The position numbers and the translations under genes are program-made. Positions 1-9,168 of a stretch of 51,564 nt of DNA are shown here, in pieces (within the stretch, counting starts at the first letter, position 1; the number at the start of each line of letters is the position of its first letter). The stretch lies in assembly GCA_945862125.1 (NCBI GenBank), contig CAMAYC010000022.1, forward strand, positions 1 to 51,564. Reading direction: 5' to 3'. Source of the stretch: Reyranella massiliensis 521 (GTDB lineage Bacteria; Pseudomonadota; Alphaproteobacteria; Reyranellales; Reyranellaceae). The notes beneath the pieces are model-generated. The model had not been told where the DNA came from, searched no databases, and saw nothing but the letters and a program-made list of their open reading frames with translations.

Positions 1-197
1 CAGCCGCATCCCGATTCGAACTTGTCGGACGAGGCGAACAGCGGCTCGCCCGAGACGATGTCGACATAGATGCCGGGCTCCTTGTTGTTCAGGAGCGGGC
101 CGGTGCCCGGGTATTCGGTGCCGCTTTCCTGCGTCACGCGGTACTGCTCCGGCGTGAGCTTCGCCACGGCCTCCGGGGTCTTCTTGTAGGTCTGCAT
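1..197 (-). CDS. msrB: Peptide-methionine (R)-S-oxide reductase, N-terminal part
   Basis: Reduces methionine-R-sulfoxide in damaged proteins. Only the first 65 codons are inside the window; the gene runs off the left edge. The visible protein starts [20 protein letters not shown] and ends in the conserved KFESGCG block (Cys64) that precedes the MsrB core. Where zinc-type MsrB has a CxxC in the 'PGxYxCxxCGxPLF' region, this one reads [14 protein letters not shown], so it lacks the N-terminal zinc cysteines. This matches the non-zinc class common in fused or bacterial MsrB. The start is supported by a GAGGAG Shine-Dalgarno about 6 nt upstream. It is divergent from the binding-protein gene at 363. 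Confidence 0.9.
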   Translation of the reverse strand, partial: MQTYKKTPEAVAKLTPEQYRVTQESGTEYPGTGPLLNNKEPGIYVDIVSGEPLFASSDKFESGCG

Positions 198-258
198 TCT
201 GGGCTCCTCTTTCTCACCAATATGGGCGCGCCCTTCAGAAAAAACGACCCCCGGGGCT

Positions 259-305
259 CCCTTCCGTCGGCCTGCCAATCCGACGGAAGGGGGCCGACGG
301 AGGGG
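259..305. repeat. Inverted/direct repeat forming two alternative hairpins
   Basis: CCCTTCCGTCGG (259-270) is perfectly complementary to CCGACGGAAGGG (280-291), giving a 12-bp stem with a 9-nt loop. The segment CCGTCGGCC (264-272) can instead pair with GGCCGACGG (292-300). The two stems exclude each other because they share the left arm. The right arms are a near-perfect direct repeat (280-291 and 294-305). There is no T-run directly after either stem. It lies between divergent msrB and the binding-protein gene, inside the leader of the latter. A regulatory role is inference. Confidence 0.5.
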
Positions 306-362
306 GTTGGCACGGTTTTGGCGTCTGGGGGTCGAACGCCCTCAGACGGACAGGATCCTGCC

Positions 363-1964
363 ATGACGTATAAGCCCAAGACCCTCCTCGGCACGCTGGC
401 CGTACTCGCTTCTCTCGCTGCTACGCCGGCCCTGGCCCAGGGCACGCTGCGCATCGGCATGACGGCGTCCGACATCCCGCTCACCACCGGCCAGACCGAC
501 CAGGGCGGCGAGGGCATGCGGTTCATGGGCTACACGGTCTACGACGCGCTGATCAATTGGGACCTCAGCTCGGCCGACAAGGCGTCCAGTCTCGTCCCGG
601 GCCTCGCCGTCTCGTGGAAGGTCGACGAGGCCGATCCGACGCGCTGGCTGTTCACGCTCCGCGACGGGGTGAAGTTCCACGACGGCAGCGACTTCAAGGC
701 CGATGCCGTGGTCTGGAACCTCGAGAAGATCCTGAACGACAAGTCGCCGCAATACGACCCGAAGCAGGCGGCGCAAGGCCGCTCGCGCATTCCCGCCGTC
801 GCTTCCTACAAGGCGATCGACGACAAGACGGTCGAGATCAAGACCAAGACGCCCGACGCCTTCCTGCCCTACCAGATCTCCTGGATCATGATGTCGAGCC
901 CGGCGCAGTTCGAGAAGGTGGGCAAGGACTGGAACAAGTTCGCGCAGACGCCGTCGGGCACCGGCCCGTGGAAGGTGACGGCCTTCACGCCGCAGACCCG
1001 CGCCGAGCTCACGCCCAACAAGGAGTATTGGGACAAGGCGCGCGTGCCGAAGCTCGACAAGATGGTGCTGCTGCCGATCCCCGAGACCGCGACGCGCACG
1101 GCGGCGCTGCGTTCGGGCCAGGTCGACTGGATCGAGGCGCCCTCGCCCGACGCGATCCCCAGCCTGCAGAAGGCCGGCCTGAAAATCGTGAGCAACGCCT
1201 ATCCGCACAACTGGACCTGGCACCTCTCCATGGCCGACGGCTCGCCGTGGAAGGACATCCGCGTGCGCAAGGCCGCCAACCTCGCGGTCGACCGCGAGGG
1301 GCTGAAGGTGCTGCTGAACGGGATGATGATCCCGGCCAAGGGCTTCCTGACGCCGGGCAGCCAGTGGTTCGGCAAGCCCAGCTTCGACGTGAAGTTCGAT
1401 CCGGAGGCGGCGAAGAAGCTGATGGCCGAGGCGGGCTACAGCAAGGCCAAGCCGCTGGTGGTGAAGATCCTGATCTCGAGCTCGGGCTCGGGCCAGATGC
1501 AGCCGTTGGCGATGAACGAGTACATCCAGCAGAACCTGGCCGACGTCGGCATCAAGGCCGAGCTGGAAGTGGCGGAGTGGAACACGCTGATCAACCTGTG
1601 GCGGGCCGGCGCGAAATCGGACCTGGCCAAGGGCGCCAACGGGCTCAACTTCAGCTACTTCATCCAGGACCCGTTCACGGCCTTCATCCGCCATCTCGAT
1701 TCGAAGCTGGTGGCGCCCAACGGCACCAACTGGGGCTTCTACCAGGACCCGGAGATGGACGCGCTGCTGGAGAAGGCGCGCACGACCTTCGAGCCCAAGG
1801 CGCAGGACGCGGTGCTGCAGAAGATCCACGAGAAGATCGTCGATGACGCGCTGTTCCTGTTCGTGACCCACGACGTGGCGCCGCGCGCCATGTCGCCCAA
1901 GGTGACGGGCTTCGTGCAGGCGCAGAACTGGTTCCAGGATTTCTCGCCGATCACGGTGAAGTAG
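363..1964 (+). CDS. ABC transporter substrate-binding protein, family 5 (peptide/nickel type)
   Basis: Periplasmic receptor (SBP_bac_5, DppA/OppA-like) of about 533 residues. ATG at 363 is preferred over upstream codons because a signal peptide begins there: a Lys-containing n-region, a hydrophobic core, then ATPALA-Q, cleaved near residue 24. AGGA lies just upstream. The family block RWLFTLRDGVKFHDGSDF is present near residue 100. No permease or ATPase genes follow; the next gene is a histidine kinase, so the transporter partners must be encoded elsewhere or lie left of the window. The ligand (peptide, opine, nickel chelate or glycoside) cannot be read from the sequence. Confidence 0.9.
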   Translation: MTYKPKTLLGTLAVLASLAATPALAQGTLRIGMTASDIPLTTGQTDQGGEGMRFMGYTVYDALINWDLSSADKASSLVPGLAVSWKVDEADPTRWLFTLRDGVKFHDGSDFKADAVVWNLEKILNDKSPQYDPKQAAQGRSRIPAVASYKAIDDKTVEIKTKTPDAFLPYQISWIMMSSPAQFEKVGKDWNKFAQTPSGTGPWKVTAFTPQTRAELTPNKEYWDKARVPKLDKMVLLPIPETATRTAALRSGQVDWIEAPSPDAIPSLQKAGLKIVSNAYPHNWTWHLSMADGSPWKDIRVRKAANLAVDREGLKVLLNGMMIPAKGFLTPGSQWFGKPSFDVKFDPEAAKKLMAEAGYSKAKPLVVKILISSSGSGQMQPLAMNEYIQQNLADVGIKAELEVAEWNTLINLWRAGAKSDLAKGANGLNFSYFIQDPFTAFIRHLDSKLVAPNGTNWGFYQDPEMDALLEKARTTFEPKAQDAVLQKIHEKIVDDALFLFVTHDVAPRAMSPKVTGFVQAQNWFQDFSPITVK

Positions 1965-1993
1965 TTCCGACCCTGACCTCTCCCACCTGATGT

Positions 1994-2019
1994 TCCTCTC
2001 CCCCTAGCGGGGGAGAGGA
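1994..2019 (+). promoter_or_regulatory. Stem-loop between binding protein and histidine kinase, overlapping the SD region
   Basis: An 11-bp perfect stem (TCCTCTCCCCC, 1994-2004, with GGGGGAGAGGA, 2009-2019) closes a TAGC tetraloop 30 nt after the binding-protein stop. No U-tract follows, so a classical terminator is doubtful. The right arm runs straight into GGAGGAAG, the only purine-rich Shine-Dalgarno-like stretch before the GTG start at 2041, so folding could limit translation of the kinase. Alternatively it is a dispersed palindrome that acts only as an mRNA 3' stabiliser. Confidence 0.5.
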
Positions 2020-2040
2020 GGAAGACACTAGACTGTCGGC

Positions 2041-4680
2041 GTGACCGACAAATTCTCCCTCCTGGCTGGGATTGCCGCCGACTGGTGGTGGGAGATGGAT
2101 GCGGAACTCCGGTTCACCTTCCTGTCGGAGCGCTTCGTCGAAATCTTCGGCCTGCCGCCGTCCAGCGCGCTCGGCAGGCTCTGCACCGAGGTCGTGCCCG
2201 CCGACGACAACGATCCGGCGTGGCGGGCCCATCTCGACGATCTCGCCCACCATCGGCCGTATCGCGATTTCGAGGTGACGCTCACCGATGCGAGCGGCGC
2301 CGCGCGGCCGATCAAGATGAGCGGTACGCCGCGTTTCGCCGCCGACGGGACGTTCCAGGGCTATATCGGAGTCGGACACGACCTGACCGAACTCCGCCGC
2401 CAGGCCGCGAACGTGGAGTCGATCCTCGAGAACATCGAGCAGGGCGTGGTGCTGCTGGACCGCGATTTCAGGATCGTGGCCTACAACCGCCGCCTGGCCG
2501 AATGGCTGGAGATCGCCGACCGGGACCTGCGCGGCCTGCCCTACGAGCAGTTCCTCCGCGACCTCGCCGAGCGTGGCGAGTTCGCGGACGAAGACAAGGA
2601 GACCGCCGTCACCAGCCGGATGGGCCGGGTCCCGTGGCGCGGGCGGTTCGTCCGGGAACGACGGCGCCGGGACGGGCGGATCATGTCGATCACCTTCAAT
2701 CCGCTGCCGGCGGGCGGCGGGGTGATGACCTACAGCGACGTGACCGAGGCGCGCAACCGCGAGGAGTTGCTGGCGCGCAGCGAGGAGAACTTCCGCCATC
2801 GCTTCCGCAACCTGCCGCTGCCGCAATGGGTCTACAGCATCGAGACGCTGCGCTTCCTCGAGGTCAACGATTCGGCGCTCGCGCTGTACGGTTTCACGCA
2901 GGAAGAATTCCTGGCGATGACTATCCTGGACGTCCAGCCGCCAGGGGGTGTCGAAAAGCTGCGGCATTGGCTGGCGCCCGAGCGGATCGGCGTTTCCCAT
3001 ACGATCGAGTGGCAGCACCGCGCGAAGGACGGGCGGATCCTCGACGTCGAGGTCTTCGGTCGCGACGTCGATTTCAACGGCGAGCGGGCGCGGATCACCC
3101 TGATCATCGACAACACCGCGCGCCGGCAGGCGGAGCGCCAGACCGAGCGCATCATAGAAACCTCGCAGGACCTCATCCACGTCCACGACAGCTACGGCAA
3201 GTTCGTGCGCGCGAGCCCGAGCACGACGGCGGTGCTGGGCTACCGGCCAGAGGAGCTGCTGGGCCGCGTCGCCAACGAGCTCATCCATCCCGAAGACATC
3301 GAGAAGGTGCGCGACGCGATGCGCGTCGGGCGGCAGGGCATCGGCCATGGTCGCATCAGGTGCCGCTACCGCCACAAGGACGGCCACCTGGTGCCGATGC
3401 TGTGGTCGGGCGTGTGGTCGGAACGCGACCATCTCTACTATTTCATCGGCCGCGACATGACCGATTACGACCGCACGGAAGAACAGCTGCGGCGGTCGCA
3501 GCGGATGGAGGCGATCGGCCAGCTCACGGGCGGCGTGGCGCACGACTTCAACAACCTGCTGACGATCATCCTGAGCAACGTCGAAGCCCTCGATGAAGAC
3601 GAGGGGCTCAGTCCGCAGTTGCACGAACGGGTCAAGGGCATCGCCGCCGCGACCGAGCGCGCGGCCGGCCTGACGCGCCAGCTGCTCGCCTACTCGCGCA
3701 AGCAGGCGCTGCGGCCGCAGCGCACCGACGTCAACGGGCTGGTCGCCAACACGGCCAAACTGCTGGCGCGCACGCTGGGGAGCGCGATCAAGGTCGAGCA
3801 GACCCTCGGCCGCGGCCTGTGGAATGCCGAGATCGATGCCGCCCAGCTCGACACGGCGCTGGTCAATCTCGCCGTCAATGCCCGCGACGCCATGCCCGGC
3901 GGCGGCCGCCTCCTGATCGAGACGGCCAACGCATCGCTCGATGCCAACTACGCGGCGCAGAACCCCGATGCCACCGCCGGCGACTATGTGATGCTGGCGA
4001 TCACCGATACGGGCACCGGCATGGCGCCCGACGTGGTGGCGCGCGCGGTCGAGCCGTTCTTCACGACCAAGGAAGTGGGCAAGGGAACCGGCCTCGGCCT
4101 CAGCATGGTCTATGGCTTCATCAGGCAGTCCAACGGCCATCTCAGCATCTACAGCGAGCCGGGCCGCGGCACGACGGTGAAACTCTTCCTGCCGCGCGCC
4201 GCCGTCGACCGGCAGGCAGCCGTCGTCCCGCGGCCGCAGGCACTGCCGGGCGGCAGCGAACGGATCCTGGTCGCCGAGGACAATGACGAGGTCCGGGACG
4301 GCGTCGTGCGGCAGCTGCAGAACCTGGGCTACGACGTCTCGGACGCCGCCGACGGCAGCGCGGCACTGGGCAAGCTGGAGGCCGCGTCACGGCCTTACGA
4401 TCTGCTGCTGACCGATATCATCATGCCCGGGGCGATGAACGGGCAAGACCTGGCCGAGCAAGCGGCGCGCCGCTGGCCCGGGACGAAGATCGTGTTCATG
4501 TCGGGCTACACCGAGAACACGATCATCCGCGAGGGCCGGCTCGATCCGGGCATCCTGCTGCTCGAGAAGCCCTTCGCCCGGCGCGACCTGGCGGCGATCA
4601 TTCGCCGGGCGCTGGATGGCGCCCGGGATGGCATAGGCGATTCGGCGAGTCCTAAGACGTCGTCTCGGTGGCCGGGCTGA
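2041..4680 (+). CDS. Hybrid sensor histidine kinase with four PAS domains and a receiver
   Basis: Cytosolic-looking 879-aa signal transducer with no transmembrane segment evident. Order: PAS about 5-120, PAS about 121-240, PAS about 245-360, PAS about 365-485, HisKA with phospho-acceptor His501 in GGVAHDFNN, HATPase_c with N-box NARDAM (about 612) and G-box GTGLGLSM (about 683), and a C-terminal receiver with acidic pair E746/D747, phospho-acceptor Asp792 (LLTDIIMPG), Ser821 and Lys843 (EKPF). All catalytic residues are present. GTG start at 2041: an in-frame TAG lies at 2029-2031, so the next choice is ATG at about codon 19. No separate response regulator is adjacent. The 3' end overlaps the convergent gene at 4652 by 29 bp. 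The signal is unknown. Confidence 0.92.
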   Translation: MTDKFSLLAGIAADWWWEMDAELRFTFLSERFVEIFGLPPSSALGRLCTEVVPADDNDPAWRAHLDDLAHHRPYRDFEVTLTDASGAARPIKMSGTPRFAADGTFQGYIGVGHDLTELRRQAANVESILENIEQGVVLLDRDFRIVAYNRRLAEWLEIADRDLRGLPYEQFLRDLAERGEFADEDKETAVTSRMGRVPWRGRFVRERRRRDGRIMSITFNPLPAGGGVMTYSDVTEARNREELLARSEENFRHRFRNLPLPQWVYSIETLRFLEVNDSALALYGFTQEEFLAMTILDVQPPGGVEKLRHWLAPERIGVSHTIEWQHRAKDGRILDVEVFGRDVDFNGERARITLIIDNTARRQAERQTERIIETSQDLIHVHDSYGKFVRASPSTTAVLGYRPEELLGRVANELIHPEDIEKVRDAMRVGRQGIGHGRIRCRYRHKDGHLVPMLWSGVWSERDHLYYFIGRDMTDYDRTEEQLRRSQRMEAIGQLTGGVAHDFNNLLTIILSNVEALDEDEGLSPQLHERVKGIAAATERAAGLTRQLLAYSRKQALRPQRTDVNGLVANTAKLLARTLGSAIKVEQTLGRGLWNAEIDAAQLDTALVNLAVNARDAMPGGGRLLIETANASLDANYAAQNPDATAGDYVMLAITDTGTGMAPDVVARAVEPFFTTKEVGKGTGLGLSMVYGFIRQSNGHLSIYSEPGRGTTVKLFLPRAAVDRQAAVVPRPQALPGGSERILVAEDNDEVRDGVVRQLQNLGYDVSDAADGSAALGKLEAASRPYDLLLTDIIMPGAMNGQDLAEQAARRWPGTKIVFMSGYTENTIIREGRLDPGILLLEKPFARRDLAAIIRRALDGARDGIGDSASPKTSSRWPG

Positions 4681-5050
4681 CCGGCTCGTGCTTCTTCAGC
4701 CACCGGCGGGCTTTGGCAACGGTCTGAAACACCCGCATCGGCCTTTTGGCGGCGGCAAGCATGCCCAGCACGCGCGCGACCATTTCCCACTTGTCGGCCG
4801 GCACGACGACGGCGAGCGGACCCATCGTGCCGTGCTGATGGAGGGTCCGCATGCGGACCCCGAGGTCGAGCATCTCCGAGGGGCCCATGGTGGTGTCGCC
4901 CTGGGTGCCATCGAACAGTCTGCGATAGCCCAGTGCCCGCTCGGCGATCAAGGCGTCCAGCATGCGATCGACTTCCTGCCGGGCAACCATGCCTTCGGCG
5001 ACGACGACCATGAACTTATTGGTGTGATCGATATCCCAATGCAGTGGCAT
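4652..5050 (-). CDS. Small STAS/SpoIIAA-like protein of unknown function
   Basis: 132 aa, cytosolic, mixed alpha/beta. It starts MPLHWDIDHTNKFMVVVAEG and contains the block GYRRLFDGTQGDTTMGPSEM (about 41-60) and a later LAVVVPADKWEMVARVLG segment. The pattern of a short N-terminal strand pair, a helix, a 'xxLFDxxxG' strand and a hydrophobic strand resembles the SpoIIAA-like/STAS fold of small proteins encoded near sensor kinases. This is fold-level inference, not a firm family match. It starts 8 bp after the MerR gene stop and is probably co-transcribed with it. Its 3' end overlaps the kinase gene antisense. There is no strong Shine-Dalgarno, so coupling to the upstream gene is likely. Confidence 0.7.
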   Translation of the reverse strand: MPLHWDIDHTNKFMVVVAEGMVARQEVDRMLDALIAERALGYRRLFDGTQGDTTMGPSEMLDLGVRMRTLHQHGTMGPLAVVVPADKWEMVARVLGMLAAAKRPMRVFQTVAKARRWLKKHEPVSPATETTS

Positions 5051-5058
5051 GTGCGGGA

Positions 5059-5511
5059 TCAGATACCGTCCGGCACGGGCGAAGGGCGCGACAGGGTGTT
5101 GACGATGGTGCAGTTGCCCAAACTACCGGCCCGCGGACAGGCCTCGACCAGTGGCGAGAGAGCGTCCTCCATGCCCTTGAGGTCGGCAAGCCGGCGCCGG
5201 ATGTCGCGCAGCTGCCGCTCGGCAATGGCGTAGACGTCGCCACAGGAGAGCGATTTCCTGCGGCCGAGGCCGAGCATCTCGCGGATCGACGGCACCGGGA
5301 AACCGAGCTCCAGCGACCGCCGGATGAACGTCACGCGTTCGGCCTCGTCGGCCGGGTAAAGCTGCAATCCGTTGGAAGTCCGCCGGGGCCGGGAGATCAG
5401 GCCGAGACGGGCATAGGACCTGAGCGTGTCTGTATCGACGCCGGATCTTTCGGCCAGCGCCGTGAGGGAAAGCGTAGCTAGAGCGGGCATGACGACATGC
5501 GAGCCTTTCAT
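5059..5511 (-). CDS. MerR-family metal-type regulator with MerR/PbrR cysteine spacing
   Basis: 150-aa DNA-binding activator: winged helix at about 14-60 (LSLTALAERSGVDTDTLRSY, then YARLGLISRPRRTSNGLQLY), a long dimerisation helix at about 92-122 and a C-terminal metal loop. Cysteines fall at 90, 125 and 134. The separations of 35 and 9 are the same as Cys82/117/126 of Tn501 MerR, and match PbrR. ACPRAGSLGNC aligns with the MerR ACHARRGNVSC loop. No mer, efflux ATPase or reductase genes are next to it; the partners are the STAS-like gene (8 bp downstream) and an MFS gene upstream. Codon 8 (ATG at 5490) is an alternative start. The inducer (Hg, Pb or another thiophile) is inference. Confidence 0.85.
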   Translation of the reverse strand: MKGSHVVMPALATLSLTALAERSGVDTDTLRSYARLGLISRPRRTSNGLQLYPADEAERVTFIRRSLELGFPVPSIREMLGLGRRKSLSCGDVYAIAERQLRDIRRRLADLKGMEDALSPLVEACPRAGSLGNCTIVNTLSRPSPVPDGI

Positions 5512-5602
5512 TGCGTTCGATCTGCCTTCCGAACCGGAAAGAGCGGTTTGATATTGGCCCCTCCCCGCGCCGCCAGCCAGCCCCTTCGACCTTCAGCAGA
5601 AC

Positions 5603-5643
5603 TGCAAGCTATTCGCATGGTTAAAGCATGCGAATAGCTTGCA
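5603..5643. repeat. 17-bp perfect inverted repeat with 7-nt spacer
   Basis: TGCAAGCTATTCGCATG (5603-5619) and CATGCGAATAGCTTGCA (5627-5643) are exact reverse complements around GTTAAAG. It lies 34 bp past the MFS stop codon and about 90 bp upstream of the merR-family start, both on the minus strand. No T-run follows on the minus strand, which argues against an intrinsic terminator. Each arm is itself a loose 7-1-7 dyad (TGCAAGC-T-ATTCGCA), the architecture of Fur-family operators, so two back-to-back protein sites are possible. It could also be a stable transcript-end hairpin. Confidence 0.7.
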
Positions 5644-5677
5644 TCTCGCCCTCACGCCGCCGCGTGGCACGCAGGTG

Positions 5678-6952
5678 TCAGCGCGCGCCGGGTGCCTGCC
5701 TCGCACGCACCTCGTCGCTCGGCTTGATATCGGCCGCACGGCTGTAGACCAGGAGCGCCACCACAAGCACGCCGCACATGAACCCGAACAGGGTCCGGTA
5801 GGCCTCTTCCGAGCGGGCGCCGTCGGCCAGGGGTGTGAACGCGCCCAGGATGATTCCCGACAGGGTCTGCATGCAGGCGACGCCCAGCATCACGCTGGTG
5901 TTCATGGTGGCCATGCCGCGGCCGATCAGCCGGTCGGGGAAGATGCCCCGTCCGTGCGTCATGACCATGGTGCTGGAGGCGCTGAGGAAGCCGATCCCGA
6001 CGATGGCGCCGATGGCCAGCCACAGCGGCGCCTGGCCCCACAGCGCGAGCGTGCCCAGGATGGTGGCGATCGCCGAAGTGCCGGCAATGGCGATCCACTT
6101 GCGCGTGTCGAGCAGTCTGTCGAGCGGGCCGAACACCAGCATGCCGATCTGATAGGCGATGACGGCAACCAGCAGCACATTGCCGGACTCGATCCGGCTG
6201 AGGCCATGGACCTCGCGCAGGAACGGCCCGCCCCACAGGCCCTGGACGGTAAAGGTGCAGGCGTAGTTGCAGAAATTGAGCGTCAGGATGAAGGGCAGCG
6301 CCGGATTGCGCAGCACCTCGCCCAGACCGCGCATCATCTCCCGGGGCGATTCGGCCTTGCGCTCCAGGAATGGATGGCCGGGCGGCGCATCGCGCACGAT
6401 CAGCCAGACGGCGAGCGTCGCGACCGCGGAGAAAGCCACCACCATGGCGAATACGCCACGCCAGCCGATCTGCTCGGTGCCCCAGGCGAGCGGCGTGGTG
6501 GCGAGCAGATTGCCGACCAGGCCGATCGACAGCACCATGCCGGCCAGGGTCGAGAAGCGATCGGGCGGGAACCAGCGCGAGATCACCACCATGGTGCCGA
6601 TCAGCATGACGCCGAAGCCCGCGCCCATCAGCGCCCGGCCCGTCAGCAGCAGCGGCCAGTTGGGCGCCAGGGTAAAGAGCGCGGCACCCGCCACCGCGAG
6701 CAGCAGCAACGCGGAAATCGTGCGGCGCGGACCGAAGCGGTCGAAGAAGAAGCCGCAGGGGATCTGCATCGCCGAGAAGCCGAAGAAGAAGGCGCCGGTG
6801 AGCGCACCCAGGGCTTCCGGCCCGATGTGCAGATCGCGCATCAGGTCGAGGCCGATGGTGACGTTGGCGGCCCTAAAAAAGTGACTGGCGACGTAGGTGA
6901 CGGCCAGGGTGGCGACGATCGCCAGACCCTGCCGTCGAAGTGCGGGCGACAT
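5678..6952 (-). CDS. MFS transporter
   Basis: Inner-membrane major facilitator of 424 aa, the usual 12-helix length. It begins MSPALRRQGLAIVATLAVTY and has the loop 2-3 signature region around FFFDRFGPRRT (about residue 70) and a second-half counterpart FGPLDRLLDTRKW. It starts 18 bp after the acyl-CoA dehydrogenase stop with a good AGGGGAAG Shine-Dalgarno. It is the last gene of the six-gene leftward cluster and so probably imports the compound the cluster degrades, or exports a product. The substrate is not deducible. Confidence 0.9.
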   Translation of the reverse strand: MSPALRRQGLAIVATLAVTYVASHFFRAANVTIGLDLMRDLHIGPEALGALTGAFFFGFSAMQIPCGFFFDRFGPRRTISALLLLAVAGAALFTLAPNWPLLLTGRALMGAGFGVMLIGTMVVISRWFPPDRFSTLAGMVLSIGLVGNLLATTPLAWGTEQIGWRGVFAMVVAFSAVATLAVWLIVRDAPPGHPFLERKAESPREMMRGLGEVLRNPALPFILTLNFCNYACTFTVQGLWGGPFLREVHGLSRIESGNVLLVAVIAYQIGMLVFGPLDRLLDTRKWIAIAGTSAIATILGTLALWGQAPLWLAIGAIVGIGFLSASSTMVMTHGRGIFPDRLIGRGMATMNTSVMLGVACMQTLSGIILGAFTPLADGARSEEAYRTLFGFMCGVLVVALLVYSRAADIKPSDEVRARQAPGAR

Positions 6953-6970
6953 CAGCGGGGAGCTTCCCCT

Positions 6971-8248
<1,278 letters not shown>

Positions 8249-8345
8249 GGACGTTTCCTCGGTTTCGTTCGTTCAGGCTTTCTTGCCCAAATTCCTGCAG
8301 GGCCAAATCCCTACAGTTCCTGGGCGGGTTCGTCGCGCTGCTTTT

Positions 8346-9125
8346 TCAGGCGGCCCGCTTGTGATCCCGCAAGGCGGCGCCGAACGACTGGAACAGGGCA
8401 CGGTTGATCGGATTGCTCTGCGGATCGTATTCGGCGTGCCACTGGACGCCCAGCGCGAAGGCAGGCGCATCGGCGATGCTGATCGCCTCGATGGTGCCGT
8501 CTTCCGCCACCCCCTCGACGACGATGCGGGCACCGGGATCGAGAATTCCCTGCCCGTGGAGCGAGTTCACGCGGATGGTCTCGCAGCCGAGAATGCGGGC
8601 AAACGATCCGTCCGGCGCCAGCGTCACCTCGTGGCGGTCGGCAAACACGACCGTGGGGTCGGGGTGAATCTCGCCATTCTCCAGCCGCGGCATGCGATGG
8701 TTCATCCGTCCCGGCAATTCGCGGATCTCCGGATGCAGGGAGCCGCCGAAGGCGACGTTCATCTCCTGCAGTCCCCGGCAGATGCCGAAGAGCGGAACGC
8801 CGCGCGCCACGCAGGCCTCGATCAACGAGAGCGCCATGGCGTCGCGATCCCGGTCGTAGGGTTCGTGCCTTGCATGCGGCTCGACGCCGAAATAGGTCGG
8901 ATGGACATTGGCACGCCCGCCGGTCAACAGGATGCCGTCGACCGCCCCCAGCAAGGCGTCGATGTCGGTGATATCGGGCGTGCCGGCAAACATCAGGGGC
9001 AGCGCGCCCGCGACCTCGGCGATCGCCCGCATGTTGCGCTGGCCCACGAGCTGCACATTGTGCCGGTCGTTGACGACACCCGAGTTGCCGATGACACCGA
9101 CCACCGGCTTCGACGCGCTAGGCAT
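8346..9125 (-). CDS. Gamma-glutamyl-GABA hydrolase-like class I amidotransferase (PuuD family)
   Basis: 259-aa class I glutamine-amidotransferase-fold hydrolase (peptidase C26). The triad is visible: nucleophile Cys116 in FGICRGLQEMN, and His230 and Glu232 in GVQWHAEYD. LLTGGRANVHP (about 67-77) and VNSLHGQGI (about 187-194) are typical of PuuD, which hydrolyses gamma-glutamyl-gamma-aminobutyrate. No putrescine pathway genes (puuA, puuB, puuC) are nearby; instead it sits in a mixed oxidoreductase/hydrolase operon, so it may cleave a different gamma-glutamyl or amide intermediate. It follows the amidohydrolase gene by 43 bp. Confidence 0.88.
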   Translation of the reverse strand: MPSASKPVVGVIGNSGVVNDRHNVQLVGQRNMRAIAEVAGALPLMFAGTPDITDIDALLGAVDGILLTGGRANVHPTYFGVEPHARHEPYDRDRDAMALSLIEACVARGVPLFGICRGLQEMNVAFGGSLHPEIRELPGRMNHRMPRLENGEIHPDPTVVFADRHEVTLAPDGSFARILGCETIRVNSLHGQGILDPGARIVVEGVAEDGTIEAISIADAPAFALGVQWHAEYDPQSNPINRALFQSFGAALRDHKRAA

Positions 9126-9168
9126 TCATGCTCACTGTAAAACCATCAGGGAGCACGATTATGCGGGT

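Noticed and set aside
222..362. N-terminal extension of the first binding protein from an upstream ATG
   Set aside because: It would bury the signal peptide 47 residues inside and translate through the inverted-repeat leader. ATG 363 gives a normal leader.
1951..4140. Long open frame on the minus strand opposite the histidine kinase
   Set aside because: High-GC antisense shadow: Arg/His/Ala/Asp-rich with no motifs, while the plus-strand kinase has every catalytic block. The same applies to long frames opposite the efflux permeases (e.g. 25990-27279 and 27403-29397 on plus), the porin and the dehydratase (16985-18697).
5527..5540. TTCCG-AAC-CGGAA-like dyad upstream of the MerR-type gene as its operator
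   Set aside because: Centre spacing is too short for the usual MerR-family operator and no matching -35/-10 pair at 19-20 bp spacing could be read with confidence.
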